Origin: Paenarthrobacter sp. AR 02
GTDB taxonomy: Bacteria; Actinomycetota; Actinomycetes; Actinomycetales; Micrococcaceae
Reading direction: 5' to 3'
Length of the DNA stretch: 64,000 nucleotides
NCBI RefSeq assembly: GCF_021538675.1
Contig: NZ_JAJUKH010000001.1
Location: 806,001 to 870,000, forward strand
Positions 24,828 to 33,383 of this stretch are shown here, one piece after another. How positions within the stretch are numbered: position 1 is the first letter of the stretch; every line of letters begins with the position of its first letter. A program made the translations under genes and the position numbers. The notes beneath the pieces were generated by a model that was not told where the DNA came from, did not search any database, and saw only the letters and a list, made by a program, of their open reading frames with translations.

Positions 24828-27002
24828 CTACCGCCCGACGGATGCTTGTTCCTCCTCCGGCGCCCGGACTACGGGTTCGCCAGAGGACCGTCCCAGCTTG
24901 CTGGGCCACCAAATTTTGGCCCCGATGTCGTACGCAAGTGCGGGCACCAGGAGCGATCGGACCAGCACCGTATCCAGCAGCACCCCGAATGCCACGATGA
25001 ACGCCAGCTGCACCAGGAACATGATGGGGATGACGCCCAGAGCCGCGAATGTCGCGGCCAGCACCACGCCTGCGGAGGTGATGACGCCACCGGTGACGGC
25101 CAGCCCACGGAGGATACCGGGGCGGGTTCCGTGCTTCAGGGATTCCTCGCGGACCCGGCTCATCAGGAAGATGTTGTAGTCCACCCCCAACGCAACCAGG
25201 AACACGAACCCGAACAACGGCACAGTGGCATCAGCTCCCGAGAACTTGAAGATCCCGTTGAACACCCATGCAGAGACGCCAAGGGCTGCCGCGTAAGAAA
25301 GCACCACGGAGAGCACCAGCAGTACGGGCGCCACCACGGATCGCAACAGGAGCATCAGGATGAACAGGATGACCACCAGGACTACCGGGATGATGACTAC
25401 CAGGTCACGCTGCGCGGTGGTGTTGGTATCCAACGCAGTGGCGGTCACACCGCCCACCAGGGCTTGGGAGTCAACGTCCCGGACTTCGGTTCGCAGGGCC
25501 TTCACGGCGTTCTCGGCTTCGATCGAGTCGGCTGCAGAGTTCAACGTGGCGTTGATCAACACCCTGCCATCGCGGACTGCCGGTTCGGAGGGGGCGCCCG
25601 GAGCTCCGGTGATCGGCACGTTCCCGTCAGCCAGGAAGTAAGCGTCACCCACGCCGTCGGCCGCTTTGACCTTGTCCAGGACCTGCTGCGCGGCGCCCTG
25701 GGAGGCGACCACGACGGCGGGGCTGCCGCTGCCGGCGTCGAAATGGCGCGCCAGCGCGTCCTGGCCGTCCACAGCATCGGACTTGGCCAGGATGACGTCG
25801 GTTTGTGGGACGCCGTTGGCTTTGAGCTGCAGCACGCCCGCGGACGCTACAAGCAGCAGGAGAACCGAAGCGATCCAGACCACCCGGGGGCGCTTGGAGA
25901 CGAGGGTTCCAACGCCCTTCCAGAGACCCTTTTGCCCCTCCAGGCCAGTAACAAGCTCGGGTTCGCGTTCGTCGTCGGGCAGTAGCTTGGGCCGGAAGGG
26001 CCAGAAGGCTGCACGTCCGAGCAGTGCCATAAGGGCCGGCAGGAGCGTGAGCGCGGCAAACAGGGAGCAGAGAATGCCGGCCGCAGCCACGGGCCCCAGC
26101 GCCTTGTTCGAGTTGAGGTCGGAGAAAAGGAGGCAGAGCAGGGCGATGATGACCGTGGCGCCGGAGGCGAGAATCGGCTCAAACGAAGCCTTCCACGCAG
26201 TGATGACGGCCCGGGTGCGGTTGGTGGTGTGCGTCAGCGCTTCACGGAACCGTGCCACAAACAGCAGCGCGTAGTCGGTGGCTGCGCCGATCACCAGGAT
26301 GGACAGGATGCCCTGGCTTTGTCCGTTGAGTTGGATCCAGCCGAGCTTGGCCATACCGAAGACCAGCAGGATCGCTGCGCACAGCGCGAACACCGACGTG
26401 AAGAGTACCGCCAGAGGCAGCACCACGGACCGGTAGACGAGCAGCAGGATCACGAACACTGCCCCCAGGGCCACCAGCAACAGGATGCCGTCAATCCCGC
26501 CGAACGCATTCACAAGGTCCGCGGTCAGCCCGGCGGGCCCCGTAACGAACGCCTTCATGCCATCCGGAGCCCCCGGCTGAACCACGTCGCGCAGCTCCTT
26601 GACCTTTTCCCTCAGCTCGTCCGAGGACGCCATGGGGACAATGAACTGAACAGCCTTGCTGTCCTGCGACGGGATGGGGCCGACGACGGCGCTCCCCAGC
26701 TTGAGTGCCTCAATGTCGCCTTTGAGCTTGGCTGCTTGAGCCAGCTGGGCGGGGGTGAAAGGAGCGTCGTTTTCGACGATGACCACTGCCGGGATCTCTT
26801 CCGAATCCCTGAACTTGGCCTGCCACTCACCGGCCTCGGTGGCTTCGGCGCCGGCAGGCAAGAAGGAGGCTTGGTCGTTGGAGGACACTTCACTGAGCCG
26901 GCCGAACGTCGGGCCGCCAATTCCGGCGATACCCAGCCAAGTGATGACCAGCACCACAGGTACCAGCCATCTCAGCCAGAACGGTACTTTCTGCGCGTTC
27001 AT
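24828..27002 (-). CDS. MMPL family (RND superfamily) transporter
   Basis: A 724-residue membrane transporter with the duplicated RND layout: one helix, a large extracytoplasmic loop (about 40-170), a five-helix block, a second loop (about 370-510) and another five-helix block. Family segments are visible, including GAATDYALLFVARFREAL and LGVDYNIFLMSRVREE, which carry the proton-relay aspartates. MMPL proteins export lipids, siderophores or drugs using the proton gradient. The ATG at 27002 follows AAGGACAT. The MarR gene at 27168 is divergent, and a perfect palindrome at 27038 lies between them. Confidence 0.92.
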   Translation of the reverse strand: MNAQKVPFWLRWLVPVVLVITWLGIAGIGGPTFGRLSEVSSNDQASFLPAGAEATEAGEWQAKFRDSEEIPAVVIVENDAPFTPAQLAQAAKLKGDIEALKLGSAVVGPIPSQDSKAVQFIVPMASSDELREKVKELRDVVQPGAPDGMKAFVTGPAGLTADLVNAFGGIDGILLLVALGAVFVILLLVYRSVVLPLAVLFTSVFALCAAILLVFGMAKLGWIQLNGQSQGILSILVIGAATDYALLFVARFREALTHTTNRTRAVITAWKASFEPILASGATVIIALLCLLFSDLNSNKALGPVAAAGILCSLFAALTLLPALMALLGRAAFWPFRPKLLPDDEREPELVTGLEGQKGLWKGVGTLVSKRPRVVWIASVLLLLVASAGVLQLKANGVPQTDVILAKSDAVDGQDALARHFDAGSGSPAVVVASQGAAQQVLDKVKAADGVGDAYFLADGNVPITGAPGAPSEPAVRDGRVLINATLNSAADSIEAENAVKALRTEVRDVDSQALVGGVTATALDTNTTAQRDLVVIIPVVLVVILFILMLLLRSVVAPVLLVLSVVLSYAAALGVSAWVFNGIFKFSGADATVPLFGFVFLVALGVDYNIFLMSRVREESLKHGTRPGILRGLAVTGGVITSAGVVLAATFAALGVIPIMFLVQLAFIVAFGVLLDTVLVRSLLVPALAYDIGAKIWWPSKLGRSSGEPVVRAPEEEQASVGR

Positions 27003-27037
27003 ATGTCCTTCTTCTCCAGGGATGATCAAGGGCTTTA

Positions 27038-27066
27038 TTCCATCATAGATTATCTCTATGATGGAA
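27038..27066. promoter_or_regulatory. MarR-type operator
   Basis: TTCCATCATAGA, five bases, TCTATGATGGAA: a perfect 12-bp inverted repeat 36 bases upstream of the MMPL start, in the divergent spacer with the MarR gene. Size and position fit a MarR dimer site that represses the transporter. Confidence 0.78.
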
Positions 27067-27167
27067 CTATTCCAAGAGTGCTCATCAACTGATGCCGGAA
27101 TCTGTGGCAGCTGGGAGTAATATCCGGAAGGCAGTAAACAAGAGACGAACGCTGGCAGGAGGGCGCA

Positions 27168-27680
27168 ATGTCTGACCCATCAGCTCCGCGCCATGACGCC
27201 GGCAGGCCCGAGAACGCAGCCCCGCAGGAACTCGTACGGCTCCTCCAGGACTTCACACTCGAAGCCAACCATTACGTCGACGCAGCCGGCGGACGCAACG
27301 ACATGCACCGCACGGACTTGAATGCGCTCGCCGTGATCATGCGCCACTCCGCCGCGGGCCGGGTGGTCACTCCTGGCGTCCTGCGGACCGAGCTCCGGCT
27401 TAGTTCCCCTGCCACGACGGCATTGATCGACAGGCTCCATGCGTCCGGGCACGTTGTCAGGGAGCGGCTGGGCACTGACCGTCGGCAGGTCCAGCTCCAT
27501 ATGACGCCCAAGGCCTACCGCGACGGCAGCGCCATGTTCATGCCGCTGGCCCTCCGAATGGGCAAGGCCATGGCCGCTTACAGTGCCGAGGAACTGGACC
27601 TTGTCAGCCGCTTCATGACGGACATGGTGGAAGCAACGATGGCTGCCCGCGAGGAAGCCACGCACCCCCAATCCAACTAG
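27168..27680 (+). CDS. MarR family transcriptional regulator
   Basis: A 170-residue winged-helix regulator: ELVRLLQDFTLEANHYVDAAG helix, then the core (DLNALAVIMRHSAAGRVVTPGVLRTELRLSSPATTALIDRLHASGHVVRERLGTDRRQVQLHMT, about 50-112) which is the MarR helix-turn-helix and wing with the characteristic DRRQ turn. It is divergent from the MMPL transporter and probably represses it, with release by a small molecule. Confidence 0.92.
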   Translation: MSDPSAPRHDAGRPENAAPQELVRLLQDFTLEANHYVDAAGGRNDMHRTDLNALAVIMRHSAAGRVVTPGVLRTELRLSSPATTALIDRLHASGHVVRERLGTDRRQVQLHMTPKAYRDGSAMFMPLALRMGKAMAAYSAEELDLVSRFMTDMVEATMAAREEATHPQSN

Positions 27681-27749
27681 CTCGCATTAGTCCGCGTTTT
27701 CAGCGCTCAAAACGCGAAATAATGCCACCCGGTTGGGTAGCGTTTGCCT

Positions 27750-28565
27750 ATGAACGCGCAGCAGCCTGAAGATGTCTACACCCACGGGCACCACGAGTCG
27801 GTTGTCCGGGCCCACGCCTCACGGACGGTCGAGAATTCGGCGGCGTTCGTCATACCGCACCTCACCCCTGGCACGTCAGTGCTCGACGTCGGATGCGGAC
27901 CGGGGAGCATCACGTGCGATTTCGCCGGGCTGGTTGCGCCCGCCCACGTGATCGGCCTGGACCGCTCACCTGACATCGTTGCCCAGGCCACCGAACTTGC
28001 CGCGGAGCGTGGCGTGGACAACGTGAGCTTCCAGACCGGCAACATCTATGACCTCGATTTCGAGGATGAGAGCTTCGACCTCGTCCACGCCCACCAGGTC
28101 CTTCAGCACCTGACGGACCCGGTTGCGGCGCTCCGGGAGATGCGGAGAGTAGCCAAACCCGGAGCCATCGTCGCGGTTCGCGACGCCGATTTCCATGGCA
28201 TGAGCTGGTACCCGGAAGTCCCGGAGCTCGACGATTGGATGGAGCTGTACCAGAAGATCGCCCGACGCAACGGAGCAGAACCCGATGCCGGCCGACGCTT
28301 GGTCTCATGGGCCCAGCAAGCCGGATTCACCCAGGTGGCACCCACCAGCAGCAACTGGCTCTACGCCACCGCCCAGCAGCGCGCCTGGCAATCCCGGGTT
28401 TGGAGCGAACGTGTGCTCCACTCCGCTTTCGCTGAACAGGCTCTTGAATACGGCTTGGCAAACGAAGCCGATCTTGCCCGGATCGCCGCGGGCTGGCACC
28501 GGTGGGGTGCCACGGAGGATGGCTATTTCCTCATTCCCAACGGTGAGGTGATCGCCCGCGCATAA
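27750..28565 (+). CDS. SAM-dependent methyltransferase, class I
   Basis: A 271-residue methyltransferase. SAM-binding motif I is VLDVGCGPGSIT (about 46-57), the acidic loop LDRSPD follows, and motif II/III segments (FDLVHAHQVLQHLTDPVAALREMRRVAKPGA) are typical of the UbiE/COQ5-like group (Methyltransf_11/25). ATG 27750 is used; TTG 27744 is possible. The substrate is unknown. It lies 110 bases upstream of the DGPF/ECF42 pair but is probably a separate transcript because an ECF42-type promoter intervenes. Confidence 0.9.
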   Translation: MNAQQPEDVYTHGHHESVVRAHASRTVENSAAFVIPHLTPGTSVLDVGCGPGSITCDFAGLVAPAHVIGLDRSPDIVAQATELAAERGVDNVSFQTGNIYDLDFEDESFDLVHAHQVLQHLTDPVAALREMRRVAKPGAIVAVRDADFHGMSWYPEVPELDDWMELYQKIARRNGAEPDAGRRLVSWAQQAGFTQVAPTSSNWLYATAQQRAWQSRVWSERVLHSAFAEQALEYGLANEADLARIAAGWHRWGATEDGYFLIPNGEVIARA

Positions 28566-28600
28566 AAATCCGAAAGATTCCGGAAAAGTTTGCCGCACCA

Positions 28601-28627
28601 TGTAGAAATGTCCACGGCGGTTCCGAC
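28601..28627 (+). promoter_or_regulatory. Possible ECF42 promoter
   Basis: TGTAGA (28601-28606), seventeen bases, CGAC (28624-28627). The ECF42 target reported in Streptomyces is, from memory, TGTCGA in the -35 and CGA/TC in the -10, so there is one mismatch. It lies 49 bases before the YCII/DGPF gene that precedes the ECF42 gene. Confidence 0.5.
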
Positions 28628-28675
28628 CCATGGATGAAAGCACCCGCACGGGGTGCCGTTCATAAGGAGTTTGAG

Positions 28676-29035
28676 ATGAAATACATGATCATGATGTTCG
28701 GGTCGGCTGAGGGCATGATGGAAACCGCCGACCCTGAGTGGATCCGGGAAATGATCGGGTTCATGATCCAGATCGACAAGGATCTGACAGAGTCCGGCGA
28801 ACTGGTCTTCAACGCTGGCCTGACTGACGGAAGCACAGCCAAACTGGTCAAGCAGACACCCGACGGCGTGATCACCACGGACGGCCCCTACGCCGAATCC
28901 AAAGAGTCACTGGTGGGCTATTGGGTGATTGATGTCGCCAGCGAGGAACGCGCCGTGGAGATCTGTTCCAGCATTGTGAAGTACTCCCAGGTCGTGGAGC
29001 TCCGTGCCCTCGCCGATGGGCCGCCGGAGGTCTGA
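28676..29035 (+). CDS. DGPF/YCII-domain protein
   Basis: A 119-residue protein of the YCII-related (DGPF) family: MKYMIMMFGS opening, TDGPYAESKESLVGYWVIDV (about 66-85) containing the DGPF-like signature, and EICSSIVKY. Such proteins are the usual partners of ECF42 sigma factors; their biochemical role is not established. The start ATG 28676 has a strong AAGGAG seven bases upstream. The downstream sigma gene begins directly after its stop. Confidence 0.92.
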   Translation: MKYMIMMFGSAEGMMETADPEWIREMIGFMIQIDKDLTESGELVFNAGLTDGSTAKLVKQTPDGVITTDGPYAESKESLVGYWVIDVASEERAVEICSSIVKYSQVVELRALADGPPEV

Positions 29036-30259
29036 CTGGGACTCCCACCGCACGAACGAATCGAGGACCTGCTGCGCACGCTGGCGCCGCAGGTCCTCGG
29101 CGTGCTGGCACGCAAGCACGGGCAGTTCGACGCCTGTGAGGACGCGGTCCAGGAAGCCCTGCTGGAGGCTTCGCTGAAGTGGCCTGCAGAGCTGCCACGA
29201 GAACCAAAAGCCTGGCTGATGGCTGTAGCCAACCGGCGCCTGGTGGATTTTTACCGAAGCGAAAGCGCACGGCGTTCCCGTGAGGAACATTTCCACGCCA
29301 TGGATACCCAGTCCACCTCAGTATCAGGGGCGGACGACACCCTGACCTTGATGTTCCTCTGCTGCCACCCGGCGCTCTCTGCCCCGTCGCAACTCGCCTT
29401 GACGCTGCGGGCAGTTGGAGGACTCACGACGGCGGAAATCGCCTCAGCTTTCCTTGTCCCCGAAGCCACCATGGGACAACGCATCAGCCGCGCAAAACAA
29501 GGAATCCAGAAGGCGGGAGCAACCTTCACCATGCCGCCGCCTGCCGAACAAAAGGCGAGGCTCGGCGTCGTACTCCACGTCCTGTACCTGATCTTCAACG
29601 AAGGCTACGCGGCCAGTTCCGGGGCCTCACTCCAGCGCGAAGACCTCACCACAGAGGCGATCCGGCTAACGCGGTTGCTGATGGCGGCCGTGCCTGATGA
29701 CGGGGAAGTCGCCGGTTTACTGGCGCTGATGCTCCTCACGGATTCGCGTCGGAAGGCACGGACGCTGACTGACGGGACTCCGGTGCCGCTGGCGGAGCAG
29801 GACCGGAGCCTGTGGAACCATCAACAGATCCAGGACGGCATTGCCCTCCTGAGTTCGGTCCTGGGCCGGACCCGTCCGGGCCCTTACCAGCTGCAGGCTG
29901 CGATCGCCGCGGTGCATGCCGAAGCCGCCACAGACGCCGCGACCGACTGGCCACAGATCCTGGCCCTGTATACGGTTCTGGAGAAGATGGCTCCCAGTCC
30001 CGTGGTGACCCTCAACCGTGCCGTTGCTGTGGCGATGGTGAAGGGCCCTGCAGCTGGACTCGCCCTGCTGGATGGTCTCGATTCGGCGCTGGGGAAATCC
30101 CACCGGCTTGATGTTGTTCGGGGACATCTTCATGAGCTCGCCGGAGACAGCGCCGGAGCCCGGAACGCCTACCTCGCGGCAGCCGCCAAAGCCGGAAGCC
30201 TCCCGGAGCGGCGGTATCTGATGGGAAAGGTGGCAGGGCTGGATACCGGCGGGGCGTGA
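29036..30259 (+). CDS. RNA polymerase sigma factor, ECF42 group, apparent CTG start
   Basis: A sigma factor of about 407 residues with sigma-2 (ERIEDLLRTLAPQVLGVLARKHG, DAVQEALLEA), sigma-4 (LTTAEIASAFLVPEATMGQRISRAKQGI) and the long C-terminal TPR-like extension that marks ECF42. The frame opens right after the YCII stop and has no ATG, GTG or TTG before GTG 29102, yet the first 22 codons encode conserved sigma-2 residues. GGAGG (29026-29030) lies five bases before CTG 29036, an ideal spacing, so a CTG start is proposed; 29102 is the conservative alternative. It is coupled to the DGPF gene. Confidence 0.85.
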   Translation: MGLPPHERIEDLLRTLAPQVLGVLARKHGQFDACEDAVQEALLEASLKWPAELPREPKAWLMAVANRRLVDFYRSESARRSREEHFHAMDTQSTSVSGADDTLTLMFLCCHPALSAPSQLALTLRAVGGLTTAEIASAFLVPEATMGQRISRAKQGIQKAGATFTMPPPAEQKARLGVVLHVLYLIFNEGYAASSGASLQREDLTTEAIRLTRLLMAAVPDDGEVAGLLALMLLTDSRRKARTLTDGTPVPLAEQDRSLWNHQQIQDGIALLSSVLGRTRPGPYQLQAAIAAVHAEAATDAATDWPQILALYTVLEKMAPSPVVTLNRAVAVAMVKGPAAGLALLDGLDSALGKSHRLDVVRGHLHELAGDSAGARNAYLAAAAKAGSLPERRYLMGKVAGLDTGGA

Positions 30260-30308
30260 TCTACGACACGCCCGCAGTGTCCGCCGAAATCACAACGTTG
30301 TGGTTTAT

Positions 30309-30335
30309 GTTACTGGTGTGACTGCTGTTGCCAAT
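30309..30335 (+). promoter_or_regulatory. Nine-base direct repeats ahead of the NlpC/P60 gene (MtrA-like)
   Basis: Adjacent nonamers GTTACTGGT, GTGACTGCT and GTTGCCAAT, with a degenerate fourth at 30336-30344. MtrA of actinobacteria binds two direct 9-base repeats with GT(N)AC cores and controls wall hydrolases and Rpf genes, so this fits. A perfect 12-base palindrome CACAACGTTGTG lies just before it (30291-30302). Confidence 0.45.
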
Positions 30336-30440
30336 GTGCAAGTGCTCACGTAACCTCAGGACTGCCGGGAGCATCTGAGGGGCCGCAGTCGTGCCTCCTC
30401 CAGAACCTCGCTCCCCCGTCCCGTTTCGAGGTTTCTTTAC

Positions 30441-31895
30441 ATGGCTTTATCCCGATCCGCCCGCGGGGCCGCGGTACTGTGCGCCGTCGTCGTACTCGCC
30501 GGGGCAGTGGTAACTCCCTCAGCGGCTGTACCCGCAACAACTGTGCCCCTCACTGTCCGGGCATCTCCGGACGTGCCCTCGCCCGAAGAAATCGCGGCGG
30601 CCAAAGCCAGTGAAGCGGCGACGGCGGACCAGGTCGCCTCCATTGAGCGGATCCTCGCAGACGCGGCCGCTAACCAGCAGGCAGCCTCTACGGCTGCCAT
30701 GCAGGCCAACAACGCCTACAGCGAGGCCCTGGTGGAGCTGCAGCAAAGGACCAAAACCGCCTCCACAGCCCGCGCCCAAGCCTCTGCCGCCCGGGAACAG
30801 CAGGACAGGACGCGCAAACAAGTGGGACAGATCGCCGGTGACCTGTACCGCAACGGTGGAGTGAATCCCGCACTCGTTACGCTGGCCGGCGGTAGTGAAA
30901 GCTTCCAGCAGGCCGCCACGCTGGAGGCCCTCTCAGCCAGGCGAAACCGCGATCTTGAAGTTGCCATCGGCGCCGCCGCCGCATCCAAGTCCCTCTCCGC
31001 AGCTGCGGATGACGCCACCAAAGCCGCGGACGACGCGGCCAAGACAGCCGAACAGCGTAAAACGCAGGCCGAACAGGCCAACGCGGCGCAGGTCAAGGTA
31101 GTGGCCGACGCAAAAGCGCAGCGGACCACTTTGGTGGACCAGTTGGCCCAGCTCCGCAACACCACTGTTGAGCTTGAGGCGGCCAGAGTGGATGCTCTGG
31201 ACCGGCAGCGCGAAGAGGCACGGCTCGCGGCATTGACCGCCAGTGCCGGCAAGGCAGAGCAGGATCAGGCCGCCCGGGATCAGGCAACGCCGCCGGATGC
31301 GCCTGGGCCCGCCGCACCGGCTCCCGCAGCCCCAGTCCAGGGTCCCGCCGCGCCTCCCGCTCCTGCGCCAGCACCCGCTCCAGCGCCCGCTCCGGCACCT
31401 GCACCTGCACCTGCACCTGCACCAGCACCTGCCCCGGCACCTGCGCCAGCGCCAGCGCCCGCCCCGGCACCTGCACCTGCGCCCGCGCCCGCACCTGCCC
31501 CGGCGCCTGCGCCGCCATCGAGCGGGTCTTACGAAACAGCAATTTCCAGCGCCTTGGGTAAGGTCGGTTCGCCGTTCTACTACCAGTGGGGCGGTACCGG
31601 ACCCTACGGCTTTGACTGCTCAGGACTGGTGCAGGCCGCCTTTGGCACCGCCGGGATGCGACTACCGCGCACCGCCTCACAGCAGTATGCCGCAGCCCCG
31701 GTCCACGTCCCGCTGTCACAGGCGCGCCGTGGAGACCTCCTGGTATGGGGTTCGCCGTCCAACTTTTACCATGTGGCAATCTACCTGGGGAACGGGCAGG
31801 TAGTGCAGGCTTTGAACCCCCAGGAAGGCATCACGGTCTCGAACATCAGTTCAATGGTGGGTATGGAGCTCTACCCCTTCGCGGCCAGATACTAG
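30441..31895 (+). CDS. Secreted NlpC/P60 peptidoglycan hydrolase with Pro-Ala linker
   Basis: A 484-residue exported endopeptidase. There is an N-terminal signal peptide (about 1-29, cleavage near PSAAV), a long coiled-coil region (about 45-285) and a Pro-Ala repeat of about 60 residues (31340-31520). The C-terminal NlpC/P60 domain has Cys393 in FDCSGLV and His444 in FYHVAIYLGNG. It is the RipA/CwlO-type architecture, cleaving D-glutamyl-meso-diaminopimelate or analogous links during growth or division. The Pro-Ala spacer probably crosses the wall. The 181 bases upstream hold MtrA-like repeats but no recognisable cyclic-di-AMP riboswitch. Confidence 0.93.
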   Translation: MALSRSARGAAVLCAVVVLAGAVVTPSAAVPATTVPLTVRASPDVPSPEEIAAAKASEAATADQVASIERILADAAANQQAASTAAMQANNAYSEALVELQQRTKTASTARAQASAAREQQDRTRKQVGQIAGDLYRNGGVNPALVTLAGGSESFQQAATLEALSARRNRDLEVAIGAAAASKSLSAAADDATKAADDAAKTAEQRKTQAEQANAAQVKVVADAKAQRTTLVDQLAQLRNTTVELEAARVDALDRQREEARLAALTASAGKAEQDQAARDQATPPDAPGPAAPAPAAPVQGPAAPPAPAPAPAPAPAPAPAPAPAPAPAPAPAPAPAPAPAPAPAPAPAPAPAPAPAPPSSGSYETAISSALGKVGSPFYYQWGGTGPYGFDCSGLVQAAFGTAGMRLPRTASQQYAAAPVHVPLSQARRGDLLVWGSPSNFYHVAIYLGNGQVVQALNPQEGITVSNISSMVGMELYPFAARY

Positions 31896-31982
31896 GCATC
31901 GGCTCACGGCTGCCGCAGACATCGACCGTCCCATGCCTGGGTTTGTTCACCAAACCGCGGAAGGCTGCGGGATGATGAAGTC

Positions 31983-32300
31983 ATGAGCAATCCGGACCCG
32001 GACCTCTGGGCAGAATTCGACAACCTCAAACCTGCCCGCCCCGATCCCATGGGCGGCCATCCAAACAACCAACCTGCGGGTTTCGGTTTCAGAACGGGTG
32101 TGCGCAGCGCGAAAGTCGCCCTCGGATTCGCCGTGTATGCCCTTGTTCTGGGAACCACGCTGGTAGTTACAGGCGCCGTAGTCTTCATCGCCCGGAGTCA
32201 GTGGCTGCTCCTGGGATTGATGGTGCTTGTGCAAGCAGCTTTCGTTTATGGGTTCATTCAGCTGGGCCGCCAAGCGCGCAATCGGCGTTCCCCGAGCTAA
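31983..32300 (+). CDS. Small membrane protein, hypothetical
   Basis: A 105-residue protein with a polar N-terminus containing MSNPDPDLWAEFDNLKPARPD, two hydrophobic segments (about 46-68 and 75-95) and a basic tail (RQARNRRSPS). No family recognised. It stands between the NlpC/P60 gene and the aldo/keto reductase in the same direction. Codon use looks like a real gene. Confidence 0.6.
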   Translation: MSNPDPDLWAEFDNLKPARPDPMGGHPNNQPAGFGFRTGVRSAKVALGFAVYALVLGTTLVVTGAVVFIARSQWLLLGLMVLVQAAFVYGFIQLGRQARNRRSPS

Positions 32301-32372
32301 GGATCCCGGAGCGGCGTTGTCTTCAGGCAAAATGGCAGCGCTAACAAAGGAAGAACCCTTATAGTCGAACCC

Positions 32373-33356
32373 ATGGAACAGCGCATACTTGGCAAGACCG
32401 GCCGATCCGTCTCAACAGTAGGGCTCGGCACCTGGCAACTCGGGGCCGACTGGGGAGACGTCAGCGAAGCGGATGCGGTTGCTGTGCTTGAGGCTTCCGT
32501 AGACCACGGCGTCACATTCTTCGACACTGCCGACGTTTACGGCGATGGCCGCAGCGAGGAAATCATCGGAAAATTCCTCCGCGCCAACCCCGGTCTGGAT
32601 ATCACCGTGGCCACCAAGATGGGCCGCCGCGTGGACCAGGTGCCCGAAAACTACACACTTGAGAACTTCCGCGCATGGACAGACCGGTCGAGGCGCAACC
32701 TCCAACAGGACACACTGGAGCTCGTCCAACTCCACTGCCCGCCCACCGCCGTCTACAGCCGCGACGAAGTCTACGACGCACTGGACACGCTGGTCAGCGA
32801 AGGGGCCATCCGCAACTACGGGGTCAGCGTCGAACGGACAGACGAGGCCCTCGAAGCCATCAAGCGCGGGAACACCGCCTCCGTGCAGATCATCCTCAAC
32901 GCCTTCCGCCTGAAGCCCCTCGATGAGGTGCTGCCCGCCGCGAAAGCGGCCAACGTGGGGATCATTGCCCGCGTTCCCCTGGCCTCAGGCCTGCTGTCCG
33001 GACAATACACGGCCGCAACTGAGTTCCCGGCTAACGATCACCGCAACTACAACCGCGACGGATCATCTTTCGATGTCGGCGAAACCTTCTCCGGTGTCGA
33101 CTTCGAAACCGGCGTCAAAGCCGCCCAGGAGTTCAGTGCATTGGTTCCCGACGGCGTCACCACCTCCCAAGCGGCCCTCGCCTGGGTCGTGGCACAGGAC
33201 GGCGTCACATCCGTGATCCCCGGAGCACGGTCCGCCGAGCAGGCGCGCGTCAACGCCGAGGCCGGAGAAATGCCGGTGGTCGGTGCGGGATTGGCCGACG
33301 GGGTCCGGGACATCTACGACCGCTACTTCCGCGAAGCGATTCACCCGCGCTGGTAG
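32373..33356 (+). CDS. Aldo/keto reductase
   Basis: A 327-residue aldo/keto reductase with a complete catalytic tetrad: D51 and Y56 (FFDTADVYG), K82 (ATKMG) and H121 (QLHCP). The C-terminal NADPH site is SVIPGARSAEQARVNAEA. It reduces carbonyls with NADPH; the subgroup resembles YajO/Tas/general-stress AKRs. Start ATG 32373. No partner gene is obvious. Confidence 0.94.
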   Translation: MEQRILGKTGRSVSTVGLGTWQLGADWGDVSEADAVAVLEASVDHGVTFFDTADVYGDGRSEEIIGKFLRANPGLDITVATKMGRRVDQVPENYTLENFRAWTDRSRRNLQQDTLELVQLHCPPTAVYSRDEVYDALDTLVSEGAIRNYGVSVERTDEALEAIKRGNTASVQIILNAFRLKPLDEVLPAAKAANVGIIARVPLASGLLSGQYTAATEFPANDHRNYNRDGSSFDVGETFSGVDFETGVKAAQEFSALVPDGVTTSQAALAWVVAQDGVTSVIPGARSAEQARVNAEAGEMPVVGAGLADGVRDIYDRYFREAIHPRW

Positions 33357-33383
33357 CCGCCGGGCCGCCGTCGGGCGTGGTTT

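Noticed and set aside
30260..30440. Cyclic-di-AMP (ydaO) riboswitch before the NlpC/P60 gene
   Set aside because: Although common before such genes in actinobacteria, the conserved blocks of the aptamer, as I remember them, are not present.
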